Below, piece by piece: positions 6,725 through 12,604 of a DNA stretch of 25,880 bases. The notes under the pieces are model-generated. The model saw only the letters and a list, made by a program, of their open reading frames with translations. It did not search any database and was not told the origin of the DNA. A program made the position numbers and the translations under genes. The stretch spans positions 1 to 25,880 of IMG/VR virus record IMGVR_UViG_3300007363_000090; one strand, 5' to 3'. This stretch comes from a virus. The first letter of the stretch is position 1, and each line of letters starts with the position of its first letter.

Positions 6725-6871
6725 ATGATGATGGAAGCAGAGTCAACAAAAATCGAATTTGTGGAGTGTTCGTGTCCTATTGAGGATTGGGTACATGGGT
6801 GGGATGATGATTCGTTGTTGGGTGACTACTACTACTGTGGTCATTGTGGTGAACTGACTCAGGTTGGTTGA
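6725..6871 (+). CDS. 48-residue acidic zinc-ribbon-like protein
   Basis: The start is one of three consecutive ATG codons (6725, 6728, 6731). Two CxC/CxxC pairs are visible, C15/C17 and C38/C41 (ECSCP, then YCGHCGE), spaced like a small zinc-binding domain, with an acidic Trp-rich middle (WVHGWDDDS). Not recognised. The gene is framed by two copies of the same RNA element, one ending just before its start and the other beginning 2 nt after its stop, as if the RNA-plus-gene unit were a duplicating cassette. Confidence 0.55.
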   Translation: MMMEAESTKIEFVECSCPIEDWVHGWDDDSLLGDYYYCGHCGELTQVG

Positions 6872-6873
6872 TT

Positions 6874-6968
6874 GTTGGTGACCTGTCCCTAGTGGGCTTG
6901 TGCGAGTGCGATCCTCGCAACAGGTGCTAGGTGAGTCGTCGCGACCTACAACAGCGACGAGATGGGAA
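6874..6968 (+). ncRNA. tRNA-minihelix-like RNA element, copy 2
   Basis: Same order as copy 1: lead GTTGGTG (6874-6880), P1 ACCTGTC/AACAGGT (6881-6887, 6919-6925; six pairs plus one C-A mismatch), joining CCTAGTGGGCTTGT (6888-6901), P2 GCGAG/CTCGC (6902-6906, 6914-6918) with loop TGCGATC (6907-6913), then GC and P3 TAGGT/ACCTA (6928-6932, 6944-6948), then CGAGATGGGAAA. The joining segment differs from copy 1 at one base and the T-loop-like loop at one base. P1 differs at most positions but stays paired. The next gene starts at 6976. Confidence 0.75.
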
Positions 6969-6975
6969 AGGGAAC

Positions 6976-7344
6976 ATGGCTAGGGAAGTGATGGAAAGTG
7001 GTCGGGCGGTGATTCGGTGTAGGTATCTTGGCCCGACTGACCGGCGATCCAGCCGGGTGAAAGTGAATCGATTTGATCCTCCGTCGCTTGGGCGCGATCC
7101 GAATACGATCATTGTTGCTTGGGATTACGCGCTCAATCCCATTGAGAATTTTCGGGTTGCTGTCGCAAAGTATGTTGAGCGCGCAGGGTGGACGGGTTCA
7201 TGGTTGGTTTCGTCTGTTCCTGATGGTGCGGTCGCTGTGTGTGTCCCTGACACCCATGTGGTTTCGCTGTCTGATAAGTGCGAGGCATACCAGATCATTG
7301 ATGAATGTGAGATGCTTTACCTGTTGACTGGTTCGGTGAAGTGA
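6976..7344 (+). CDS. hypothetical phage protein behind RNA element 2
   Basis: 122 residues from the ATG at 6976, following GGGAAAGGGAAC. Not recognised. The protein is mixed alpha/beta; its first third is basic (RYLGPTDRRSSRVKVNRF), and later parts include ENFRVAVAKYVERAGW and a cysteine-containing end (CEAYQIIDECEMLYLL). It overlaps the next gene by one base (TGATG), so the two are coupled. Codon choice is less G/T-biased than the two genes before it. Confidence 0.55.
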   Translation: MAREVMESGRAVIRCRYLGPTDRRSSRVKVNRFDPPSLGRDPNTIIVAWDYALNPIENFRVAVAKYVERAGWTGSWLVSSVPDGAVAVCVPDTHVVSLSDKCEAYQIIDECEMLYLLTGSVK

Positions 7345-7517
7345 TGACTGCACATGATGTCGTGTGGGGCGTGATCGTTGCGCTCATCGTGTTCGGTGGT
7401 GGGTTGGAATGGTTCCTCTCGCGGATGGGCGAGAAGGATCAGCCTGATCAATGGTCGGACGAAATGACCGAAGACGAAATGGCAGACGCATACGATCGCT
7501 ACAAAACGATCGACTGA
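7344..7517 (+). CDS. small membrane protein with acidic tail
   Basis: 57 residues, too short for many gene finders. Its ATG shares a base with the preceding stop, and its own TGA shares one with the next ATG (TGATG twice), strong evidence that it is translated. Residues about 5-25 (DVVWGVIVALIVFGGGLEWF) are one transmembrane helix. The rest is charged and acidic (DEMTEDEMADAYDRYKTID) and would face the cytoplasm if the N-terminus is outside. Function unknown. Confidence 0.6.
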   Translation: MTAHDVVWGVIVALIVFGGGLEWFLSRMGEKDQPDQWSDEMTEDEMADAYDRYKTID

Positions 7518-7801
7518 TGCGTAGCCGTTTTCGGCGGGTTCCTTTTGTGGGGCGGGTCATCCGATATGGTTGGCCCGCCCCACCACTATTACCGCCACCC
7601 GTCCGGTACATAGTGAAACATCCGCGACTAGCGACCTATTGGCGCGACCCTTACGGGCGGTATTCTCGCGCTGGTGACCCACGATCGGATTGGTCTGCGG
7701 ATCGTCGGCGCGCTTATCGATTCGCAACCGAAACGCAAGCCCGCGCGACTCTTGATAGTTGCCGGGTGGAAGGCGTAATAGTTGTTGATCAGTCAGGGTA
7801 G
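7517..7801 (+). CDS. basic hypothetical protein, last gene of plus operon
   Basis: 94 residues, coupled to the gene before by TGATG. Very Arg-rich start (MRSRFRRVPFVGRVIRYGW), then a Pro segment, and a C-terminal YRFATETQARATLDSCRVEG motif of the kind found in many small actinophage proteins. No assigned function. The stop is followed 35 nt later by a strong hairpin terminator, which ends the rightward operon. Confidence 0.6.
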   Translation: MRSRFRRVPFVGRVIRYGWPAPPLLPPPVRYIVKHPRLATYWRDPYGRYSRAGDPRSDWSADRRRAYRFATETQARATLDSCRVEGVIVVDQSG

Positions 7802-7835
7802 CAACGCTGCCAACTGACATATGACTGCTGGAATC

Positions 7836-7863
7836 AGGCCCGCCCTACCTATGGGGCGGGCCT
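7836..7863. terminator. bidirectional hairpin terminator between convergent operons
   Basis: AGGCCCGCCC (7836-7845) and GGGCGGGCCT (7854-7863) form a perfect 10-bp GC-rich stem with an 8-nt loop. It is followed on the plus strand by ATTTCG, a weak T-tract. It lies exactly where the plus operon (ends 7801) meets the minus operon (ends 7870), so it probably stops both. Confidence 0.8.
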
Positions 7864-7881
7864 ATTTCGTCATGACGAAAT
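7864..7881. promoter_or_regulatory. 18-bp perfect palindrome over the whiB stop codon
   Basis: ATTTCGTCATGACGAAAT is identical to its own reverse complement. It abuts the terminator hairpin and contains the whiB stop (7870-7872). Its half-site ATTTCGTC also occurs in both 21-bp repeats of the replication gene. A dimeric protein-binding site is the simplest reading, but the location at the end of a gene is unusual for an operator. Confidence 0.5.
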
Positions 7882-8412
7882 GCTGACCTTGATCATTACC
7901 GGGCTTCGCCCTGACCGAGCGCGTCGCTGGTTTTCGTCGTCGTCGATTGCGCTGCCGATCAGCTGGAGCAGGTCTTGGAGTCCGGCCCGCCATTCGTCGG
8001 TGAACGGGATCAGCCGGCCGTCAAGGTCTGGCGGGTCGTTCTCGCGCTCAATCCCGTTGCCTGTTGCTGTCTCGCGAGCAATCCCACTTGATGCGCGTGT
8101 GTTGCGGGCGATCCTGACGCGGGGTCGTAGTCCGTCGCGTTGGTTGGGTGTGAGGCCGCCGAAGATGCCGTATGCGTCTTGGTCTGCGGGGAAGCTGAGT
8201 GCGTAGCGTAGGCATTCTTGTTTGACGGGGCAGGGTGGGGTTGTTTCTCTGCCGATGGGTTTCCCTTTGGGGTCGTGGGTGTCGTAGGTGCCGCCGTTGC
8301 AGTAGTGGAGTGCGGTTTTGGTGGTGGCTGAGTCGCCTTTTTCTGCGAAGAATAGGTCGGTGGCTAGTCCTCGGCAGGCTGCTTCGAGGTGCCATGTTTT
8401 GTTGGTGGTCAT
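7870..8412 (-). CDS. whiB: WhiB-family iron-sulfur transcription regulator
   Basis: 180 residues. The start at 8412 overlaps the methyltransferase stop by ATGA; the longer frame runs back into that gene. WhiB-like proteins bind a 4Fe-4S cluster through four cysteines and act with sigma A. Here the ligands are C13, C38, C61 and C67 (WHLEAAC, ALHYC, PPCPVKQECLRYAL), followed by GIFGGLTP (82-89), the family's G-rich turn, and a basic stretch (RPRVRIARN) for DNA contact. The usual CxxCxxxxxC spacing is stretched: 22 residues separate C38 and C61, an insertion of about 20. The C-terminal 70 residues are extra. Phage WhiB proteins such as that of TM4 repress the host whiB2 gene; whether this one does so is unknown. 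Confidence 0.88.
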   Translation of the reverse strand: MTTNKTWHLEAACRGLATDLFFAEKGDSATTKTALHYCNGGTYDTHDPKGKPIGRETTPPCPVKQECLRYALSFPADQDAYGIFGGLTPNQRDGLRPRVRIARNTRASSGIARETATGNGIERENDPPDLDGRLIPFTDEWRAGLQDLLQLIGSAIDDDENQRRARSGRSPVMIKVSISS

Positions 8413-9831
8413 TGGAGGAGGTCTTTCAGTTGTGTTGCGATCCAGTATGCGACGGGTGTTGCGACTCCGTTGCCGCACATTTTGTAGCGGGTGCTGTCGC
8501 TGTTGGTTTTGCCGTCTGCCCGGTGGAGGGTGTGGTTGTCGGGCCAGCCCATGAGTCGTTCACATTCGAGCGGGGTGAGTCGGCGTACGACGGTTTCGTT
8601 TTCGTCAGGTACGTCAGCGATAAACATTTGTGCGTGATGCGATTGGGGTGATGGTTGTAGCGCGTTCAAAGCTAGTGATACCTCTGTTTCGGTTGCGGAG
8701 AATGTGTTGGCTTTTGCATCTTCACGGATGCTGTATGCGGCGATCATGGGCGTGTTGTTCCCTCCGGTTCCCATCCGTGACAGCAAGGATGGGGTGATGT
8801 CGTGGTAGATGCGGGGCGGTTCACCGACACGTTGCGCGGTGAAGATAAGTACAGTTGCGCGAGTGTCGTTGCCGTTATCAAACGCGTTCAATGTCGGTGA
8901 CACCCCCCCCTGCATCCATGTTTCGTAGTCATCGGTGTTCTGCGCTCGACGGCTCTTCACGAACCATGACTGCCATTCCATTCCCGTTCGCTCTCAATGT
9001 CGGTGTGTGTGTGTGTGACGGCTGAGGGTCAAGCCCTTGTGTATGACTGAACGCAATCGGTTGTGTTGGTTCCACGATCAAATCGGTCGCTGCTTTATGG
9101 TCACGGGCCGCGATAGTTGACGCTATGTCTGTTTCGTCGTATTTGTCTGACCGTTGGCGACCGAATCCAATGCTTTCTGCAAGAGTTCTGGGAGTGTTTT
9201 CCCGCGACGATTCGCCCTTCTTAGGATTCCTTCGGCGGCCTTTGCCGACAGCGAGTATTTCTCCATCCCCGACTCGTTCGATGATTGCAGGATCAAAGAC
9301 AGAGATGAGGAACACTCGTCTACGCCGTTGGGGGACTCCGAAGAACTGTGCATCCAACACGTTCCACCATTGGCCCAATGCCCCGATGTTTCCCAACGCT
9401 TCAAGGACGGCTTGGAAGTCGTCGCCTTTGTTGCTGCTGAGTGCGCCGGGGACGTTCTCCCAGATGGTGATTCGGGGAAAAACTCCTGCTGTTGCATCTC
9501 TCATCTCCTTGATGATTCGTACCGCTTCGTAGAACATGGATGATCGGTTGCCGTCTAATCCGGTTCGTTTCCCGGCTACGGATAGGTCTTGGCATGGTGA
9601 GCCGAAGGTGAGTACATCGACGGGTGGTAGGTCTGCGCCGTTCACGTCGCATACATCATGCCAGCGTGGGACTTCGGGCCAATGGTGGGCGAGTACCTGT
9701 TGGCAATGTTTGTCCCATTCCACTTGGAAGCGAGGCTGGTAGCCAGCTTGGTCGAACGCTAGGTCGAAGCCGCCAACTCCGGTGAAGAGTGAGCCGTGGG
9801 TTAGTGTCGGCGTGTTATCCATAGTGTCCAT
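8409..9831 (-). CDS. C5-cytosine DNA methyltransferase, split by a frameshift
   Basis: Two overlapping frames on the minus strand form one gene. Frame A (9831 to 8929) has motif I SLFTGVGGFDLAFDQAG, motif IV TFGSPCQDLS with the catalytic Cys, motif VI ENVPGA and motif VIII FGVPQRRRRVFLI. Frame B (to 8409) has SPTLNAFDNG, motif IX RRLTPLECERLMGWPD and motif X GNGVATPVAYWI. They join near 8931-8990, where NGNGMAVMV in A should continue as KSRRAQNTDDYETW in B. A single extra base in GGTTCGTGAAG would explain it. Either half alone lacks essential motifs. This may be a real mutation, a programmed +1 shift or an assembly error. The enzyme would methylate phage DNA against host restriction. Two in-frame ATGs (9831, 9822) could start it. 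Confidence 0.85.
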
Positions 9832-9884
9832 ACGATTCCGAGGGTGTAGAGGATGACAGCGGTGGTTACGATCGCGTCAGTCAC
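9801..9884 (-). CDS. possible 27-residue membrane peptide
   Basis: A GTG at 9884 opens a frame of 27 residues, overlapping the end of the gene before by 8 nt and the methyltransferase start by 31 nt. Nearly the whole peptide is hydrophobic (AIVTTAVILYTLGIVWTLWI) with a basic end (TRRH), a clean single-span membrane peptide. It fills the otherwise unexplained gap before the methyltransferase. No homology is claimed; it could be a chance frame. Confidence 0.3.
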   Translation of the reverse strand: MTDAIVTTAVILYTLGIVWTLWITRRH

Positions 9885-10191
9885 GGTCTAGTTCTTTGTC
9901 AAAGGCGTGCCATGCGGCTAGCCATGCCGGGTTTGTTGGTGGTTGGTTGCCGCGTAGTTCGTCGATCTGTTCTTCGGCTGCACCGACGAGACGGCTGGCG
10001 AGGTTGAGGATGCGGGTGATGTCGGCTCGTAGGGCTTCAATCTCGTCAGCGGCTTGGGCGAACATTTCATAGTCACACCCTTTTGCTAGATTGCCGTACT
10101 CCCACTCTTGCCGTAGTCGGGTCACGATGTCGTCAACCGTTTTGTCCTTACCGAGATTGACGTTCATATTTACTGAAATCTCGTCACTCAT
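9877..10191 (-). CDS. small coiled-coil phage protein (paralog A)
   Basis: 104 residues from the ATG at 10191 (MSDEISVNMNV); the longer upstream frame is open only by overlap. It carries DDIVTRLRQEWEYG, then AADEIEALRADITRI (leucine-zipper-like), a pattern very common in short phage proteins of unknown role. The preceding gene has the same two blocks, so the pair arose by duplication. Overlaps that gene by 8 nt. Confidence 0.6.
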   Translation of the reverse strand: MSDEISVNMNVNLGKDKTVDDIVTRLRQEWEYGNLAKGCDYEMFAQAADEIEALRADITRILNLASRLVGAAEEQIDELRGNQPPTNPAWLAAWHAFDKELDRD

Positions 10192-10402
10192 CGCGCTTCC
10201 ATTTCGTTTGTGATGTTGAACTGAACTGGCCGTCAATGACCATCCCAACGGGGTGGAGGAATGAACCAAGACGCGCAATCTCTGCCCGTAGCCGTTCAAT
10301 CTCGTCAGCGGCGGCAAGTACTGCTCGCCCGTACACCGACTCATCGGGGAATGTCCCGTAGTACATGAGTTCACGGAGCAGGGTCACAATGTCGTCACTC
10401 AC
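10184..10402 (-). CDS. small coiled-coil phage protein (paralog B)
   Basis: 72 residues. DDIVTLLRELMYYG (3-16) and AADEIERLRAEIARL (about 31-45) match the blocks of the next gene with the same order and spacing. Beyond the zipper the two proteins diverge. It overlaps its upstream neighbour by ATGA and its paralog by 8 nt. Function unknown. Confidence 0.6.
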   Translation of the reverse strand: MSDDIVTLLRELMYYGTFPDESVYGRAVLAAADEIERLRAEIARLGSFLHPVGMVIDGQFSSTSQTKWKRDE

Positions 10403-10602
10403 GGCTGGTTCTCCGCGAGCATCATCATCAGAAACCGCAAATCAATCTCCGCGTTCTCAATCTCGACACGCAGTAAACGGATGAGTTCTTCGGCCTCATC
10501 CATCATCTCAAACAAGGTTGGTTGCTTCGGAAGATTCGATGCGTCTTTGCCGAAAAACATTCTCGGATAGTTCCCCACTAGATTTCCTTTCAGGTTCGCC
10601 AC
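10399..10602 (-). CDS. small helical protein, function unknown
   Basis: 67 residues, not recognised. After a short N-terminus (NLKGNLVGNYPRMFFGKDAS) comes one amphipathic helix (FEMMDEAEELIRLLRVEIEN, then AEIDLRFLMMML), consistent with a dimeric coiled coil. It overlaps the lysozyme-like gene before it by 13 nt and the following gene by ATGA, so it is translated as part of the minus operon. Confidence 0.5.
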   Translation of the reverse strand: MANLKGNLVGNYPRMFFGKDASNLPKQPTLFEMMDEAEELIRLLRVEIENAEIDLRFLMMMLAENQP

Positions 10603-11111
10603 GGCGACCAGCCGTCACGGTTACGGTATGCGCTGTACGTCCAAATGTAAAGAGCTGCCCGTAGGTTTGTTTCCGGGTTATAGAGTTCTTCGCAGGTGGT
10701 GAGTACGCCTTGATCTTGTAGCCAGCCGTTAGCGGTGTAGCGGGTGGGTTTGCACCAGAAGTGGTTGATTTGGGTGAGGCCGGTTGAACCGCCGTTGGGG
10801 TCGCTTCCGTTCAACGCATCGGGTTGGCATCGGGATTCACGGAACATGATCTTGGACAATCGTTCCCATTGTTCGACCGGCCAGCCAACCCGGATGGCGG
10901 TGTCATACCATTCGGCACACGGAGTGTCCGGCGGAGTGGTTGGTGGGGTGGTGACTGTCTGCTGATAGTCGGCTCGGAGAGGCACGTATACGGTCGCAGG
11001 AGGCTCGCTGACGTGGGCGGTGGTGTCTTGTACCACCCGATCCGTAGCGGGCGGCTGAGCATATGTGTCGATACAGCCTGCGAGAAGCAGGCAAGCAATA
11101 AAGCGTTTCAT
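10590..11111 (-). CDS. lysozyme/transglycosylase-like lipoprotein
   Basis: 173 residues. The N-terminus is a lipoprotein signal (MKRFIACLLLAGC, lipobox LAGC with C13). A Thr/Pro linker follows (TVTTPPTTPPDTP). The C-terminal domain (about 70-173) has LSKIMFRESRCQPDALNG and GSTGLTQINHFW, the Glu-containing and G-L-T-QIN motifs of lytic transglycosylase/goose-lysozyme-like folds, with LRAALYIWTYSAYRNRDGWSPW near the end. It would be tethered outside the membrane and cut peptidoglycan. It lies far from the lysis cassette, in the middle of DNA-metabolism genes, so roles in wall remodelling or superinfection exclusion are as likely as lysis. Confidence 0.7.
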   Translation of the reverse strand: MKRFIACLLLAGCIDTYAQPPATDRVVQDTTAHVSEPPATVYVPLRADYQQTVTTPPTTPPDTPCAEWYDTAIRVGWPVEQWERLSKIMFRESRCQPDALNGSDPNGGSTGLTQINHFWCKPTRYTANGWLQDQGVLTTCEELYNPETNLRAALYIWTYSAYRNRDGWSPWRT

Positions 11112-11124
11112 AGTGGCCTTTCGG

Positions 11125-11460
11125 TCAGTAGCCAGCGGCTTTCAGCAGGGCTACAAGTTGGGCGAGGGACAAGATCGCATACTGCTCAGCGGGATCACCG
11201 TAGCCGCGTCGTTTCGCAACCAGAATCCCGATATCGGCAGCAGCGTTCTTACGTTCTTCCTCGGTTTCACTCAACCATTCTGAGATGGCGAGCGTCTTAT
11301 GGTTCTTACATTCCCATACCAGCGGGCCTGTCCCGGTGATGTCACCCTTATCGAACGTGCCGTGTAACGCACGTCGTTCGGCGTACGGGAAGCCGTGTTC
11401 TTTCAGCCAGCCGACGATGGCTGTCTCAAAGCTCGTTCCCTTCTGACGTTGTTTGCTCAC
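11125..11460 (-). CDS. Holliday-junction-resolvase-like PD-(D/E)XK nuclease
   Basis: 111 residues from a GTG at 11460 with GGAG 4 nt upstream; a GTG at 11520 gives a longer frame but lacks a ribosome site and overlaps another gene more. Motifs fit archaeal-type Hjc/restriction-fold nucleases: E12 (GTSFETAIVGWL), D40 (FDKGDITG), E50 and K52 (VWECKNH), then a helix-strand pair (NAAADIGILVAKRRGYG). In an operon with exonuclease, annealing protein and SSB, it would resolve or trim recombination intermediates. A general Cas4/VRR-type nuclease is an alternative. Confidence 0.65.
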   Translation of the reverse strand: MSKQRQKGTSFETAIVGWLKEHGFPYAERRALHGTFDKGDITGTGPLVWECKNHKTLAISEWLSETEEERKNAAADIGILVAKRRGYGDPAEQYAILSLAQLVALLKAAGY

Positions 11461-11605
11461 GTGGCTCCAAGCGTATTCGACGTAACCGTTGAGTGCGACA
11501 CGAATGATCTGGTATCGCACTCAACAGTACGTGGGTAGTTATGGTCAGCCCGCATGATGGGCAATACCAGTTTACACGATGAGGGTTAGAACGCTTCTTC
11601 GTCAT
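11426..11605 (-). CDS. 59-residue zinc-ribbon microprotein
   Basis: The ATG at 11605 lies inside the end of ssb (20-nt overlap) and the stop lies 35 nt into the resolvase gene, so it bridges them exactly. WYCPSCGLTITTHV gives C15/C18; H25, H34 and C36 (AIPDHSC) could complete a zinc site. The C-terminal third is basic (RTQRLRRIRLEPRE). The first 36 residues look like a genuine zinc finger; the tail is read mostly as an overlap with the resolvase and may be under little selection. Confidence 0.5.
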   Translation of the reverse strand: MTKKRSNPHRVNWYCPSCGLTITTHVLLSAIPDHSCRTQRLRRIRLEPREQTTSEGNEL

Positions 11606-11969
11606 CGAATGTGGAACCGGGAAATGCCTGCTTGACAGCATCGTTAGTGTCGGTGCGTCGATACTTGACAGATACGGCGATCTCGTCTGCGACAAGCTGA
11701 ACGCTGCGTCCTTTCGTGCCGTCCTTCTTGTCGTAGTCCTCGACTTGGAAGCGTCCGACGACGATCAGCCGGTCACCTTTGCTGATGTGTTCGGCTACTG
11801 CTTCGGCCTGCTTGTCGAATACGACTACATCGTACCAAGAGGTTTTCTTCTGTTCGTCTTTGCCGCGTGTGTCTGCGAGTGAGAACTTCAATACGGCAAG
11901 TCCTGCGCTGGTGTAACGCAGTCCGTCGGGTTGCCGTCCGACGTTACCCATGACAACTGTGTGGTTCAT
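11586..11969 (-). CDS. ssb: single-stranded DNA-binding protein
   Basis: 127 residues with the bacterial SSB OB-fold: start NHTVVMGNVGRQPDGLRYTS, core LKFSLADTRGKDEQKKTSWY, and the strand GDRLIVVGRFQVEDYDKKDG. The acidic tip DDEEAF matches the SSB tail that recruits partner proteins. It coats single strands made by the operon's exonuclease. The start overlaps the annealing-protein stop by ATGA. Confidence 0.93.
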   Translation of the reverse strand: MNHTVVMGNVGRQPDGLRYTSAGLAVLKFSLADTRGKDEQKKTSWYDVVVFDKQAEAVAEHISKGDRLIVVGRFQVEDYDKKDGTKGRSVQLVADEIAVSVKYRRTDTNDAVKQAFPGSTFDDEEAF

Positions 11970-12604
11970 TGTGATTCTCCTTTGAGTTTCAGGAAGTTGA
12001 ATGATTTGCGAAGAACGCCCATGTGTTCGCTGGTGAGTGGTTCACGTAGGTTGATGCCAGCGTGGTCGGCTACCGCATCGTGATCCAAGTTGGCGGCGGC
12101 ACACGCTGACAGGAACTTGTCGAGTTGTTCTTTGCTGATCGGTGTCGCGACAACGGTTTGAGTTTTGGCGACAACTTTGCGGGCCGGTGCGGAGGGTGTG
12201 GGTGTGGCACCCAAATCTTCCCATTCGGCTTTCGACCACAAGCTCAGGCTGATTCCGAAACGCATCGCAGCGTTACGCAGAAAGTCCGATGCGAGTTCCT
12301 TGTACAAGTCAGGCTTGTTTGCTTGACAGGTGGCGACACCTAGCAGGGTTTTGCCGCAGACGGTGAGGGTTCCCCACATGGTTGCGACACCGTTCGCCAC
12401 ATGAACCTTCGGCATCCCGGTCGTTTCGTCCCACGCGACGGGCGACCATGACCACAACGGATCAACCTCGATGAGGATGCGGGTGATGTCAGCGTGACCT
12501 ACGAAGTCAAGGGTGATGCCACCCTTCGGTAGTTTGCCGACAATCTTCGGGTCAGGTACTGCATAGTCTTTCAAGACTTTCAGTAGTGCTTCTCTCTGTT
12601 CCAT
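11966..12604 (-). CDS. Rad52-like single-strand annealing protein
   Basis: 212 residues. The N-terminal two thirds hold GGITLDFVGHADITRILIEV and WSWSPVAWDETTG, then SDFLRNAAMRFGISLSLWSK, a pattern I associate with Rad52/22-like annealing proteins of actinophages. The C-terminus has a Pro/Thr linker and a small helical domain (SKEQLDKFLSACAAANLDHD). It would pair homologous single strands and works with the exonuclease immediately before it and SSB immediately after. Its ATG overlaps the exonuclease stop (TAATG). The family call is moderate; Erf- or RecT-like fold assignments would need structure prediction. Confidence 0.65.
   Translation of the reverse strand: MEQREALLKVLKDYAVPDPKIVGKLPKGGITLDFVGHADITRILIEVDPLWSWSPVAWDETTGMPKVHVANGVATMWGTLTVCGKTLLGVATCQANKPDLYKELASDFLRNAAMRFGISLSLWSKAEWEDLGATPTPSAPARKVVAKTQTVVATPISKEQLDKFLSACAAANLDHDAVADHAGINLREPLTSEHMGVLRKSFNFLKLKGESQ

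Noticed and set aside
8903-8910. C8 homopolymer as the methyltransferase frameshift point
   Set aside because: Frame B reads sensibly on both sides (ETWMQGGVSPTLNAFD), so the shift lies upstream between 8929 and 8996.
8235-9543. Plus-strand open frames of 108-138 residues opposite whiB and the methyltransferase
   Set aside because: They are antisense to frames with clear catalytic and cluster motifs.
11461-11520. Resolvase start at the GTG at 11520
   Set aside because: It lacks a ribosome site and would deepen the overlap with the zinc-ribbon microgene; the GTG at 11460 has GGAG and begins at the conserved nuclease domain.
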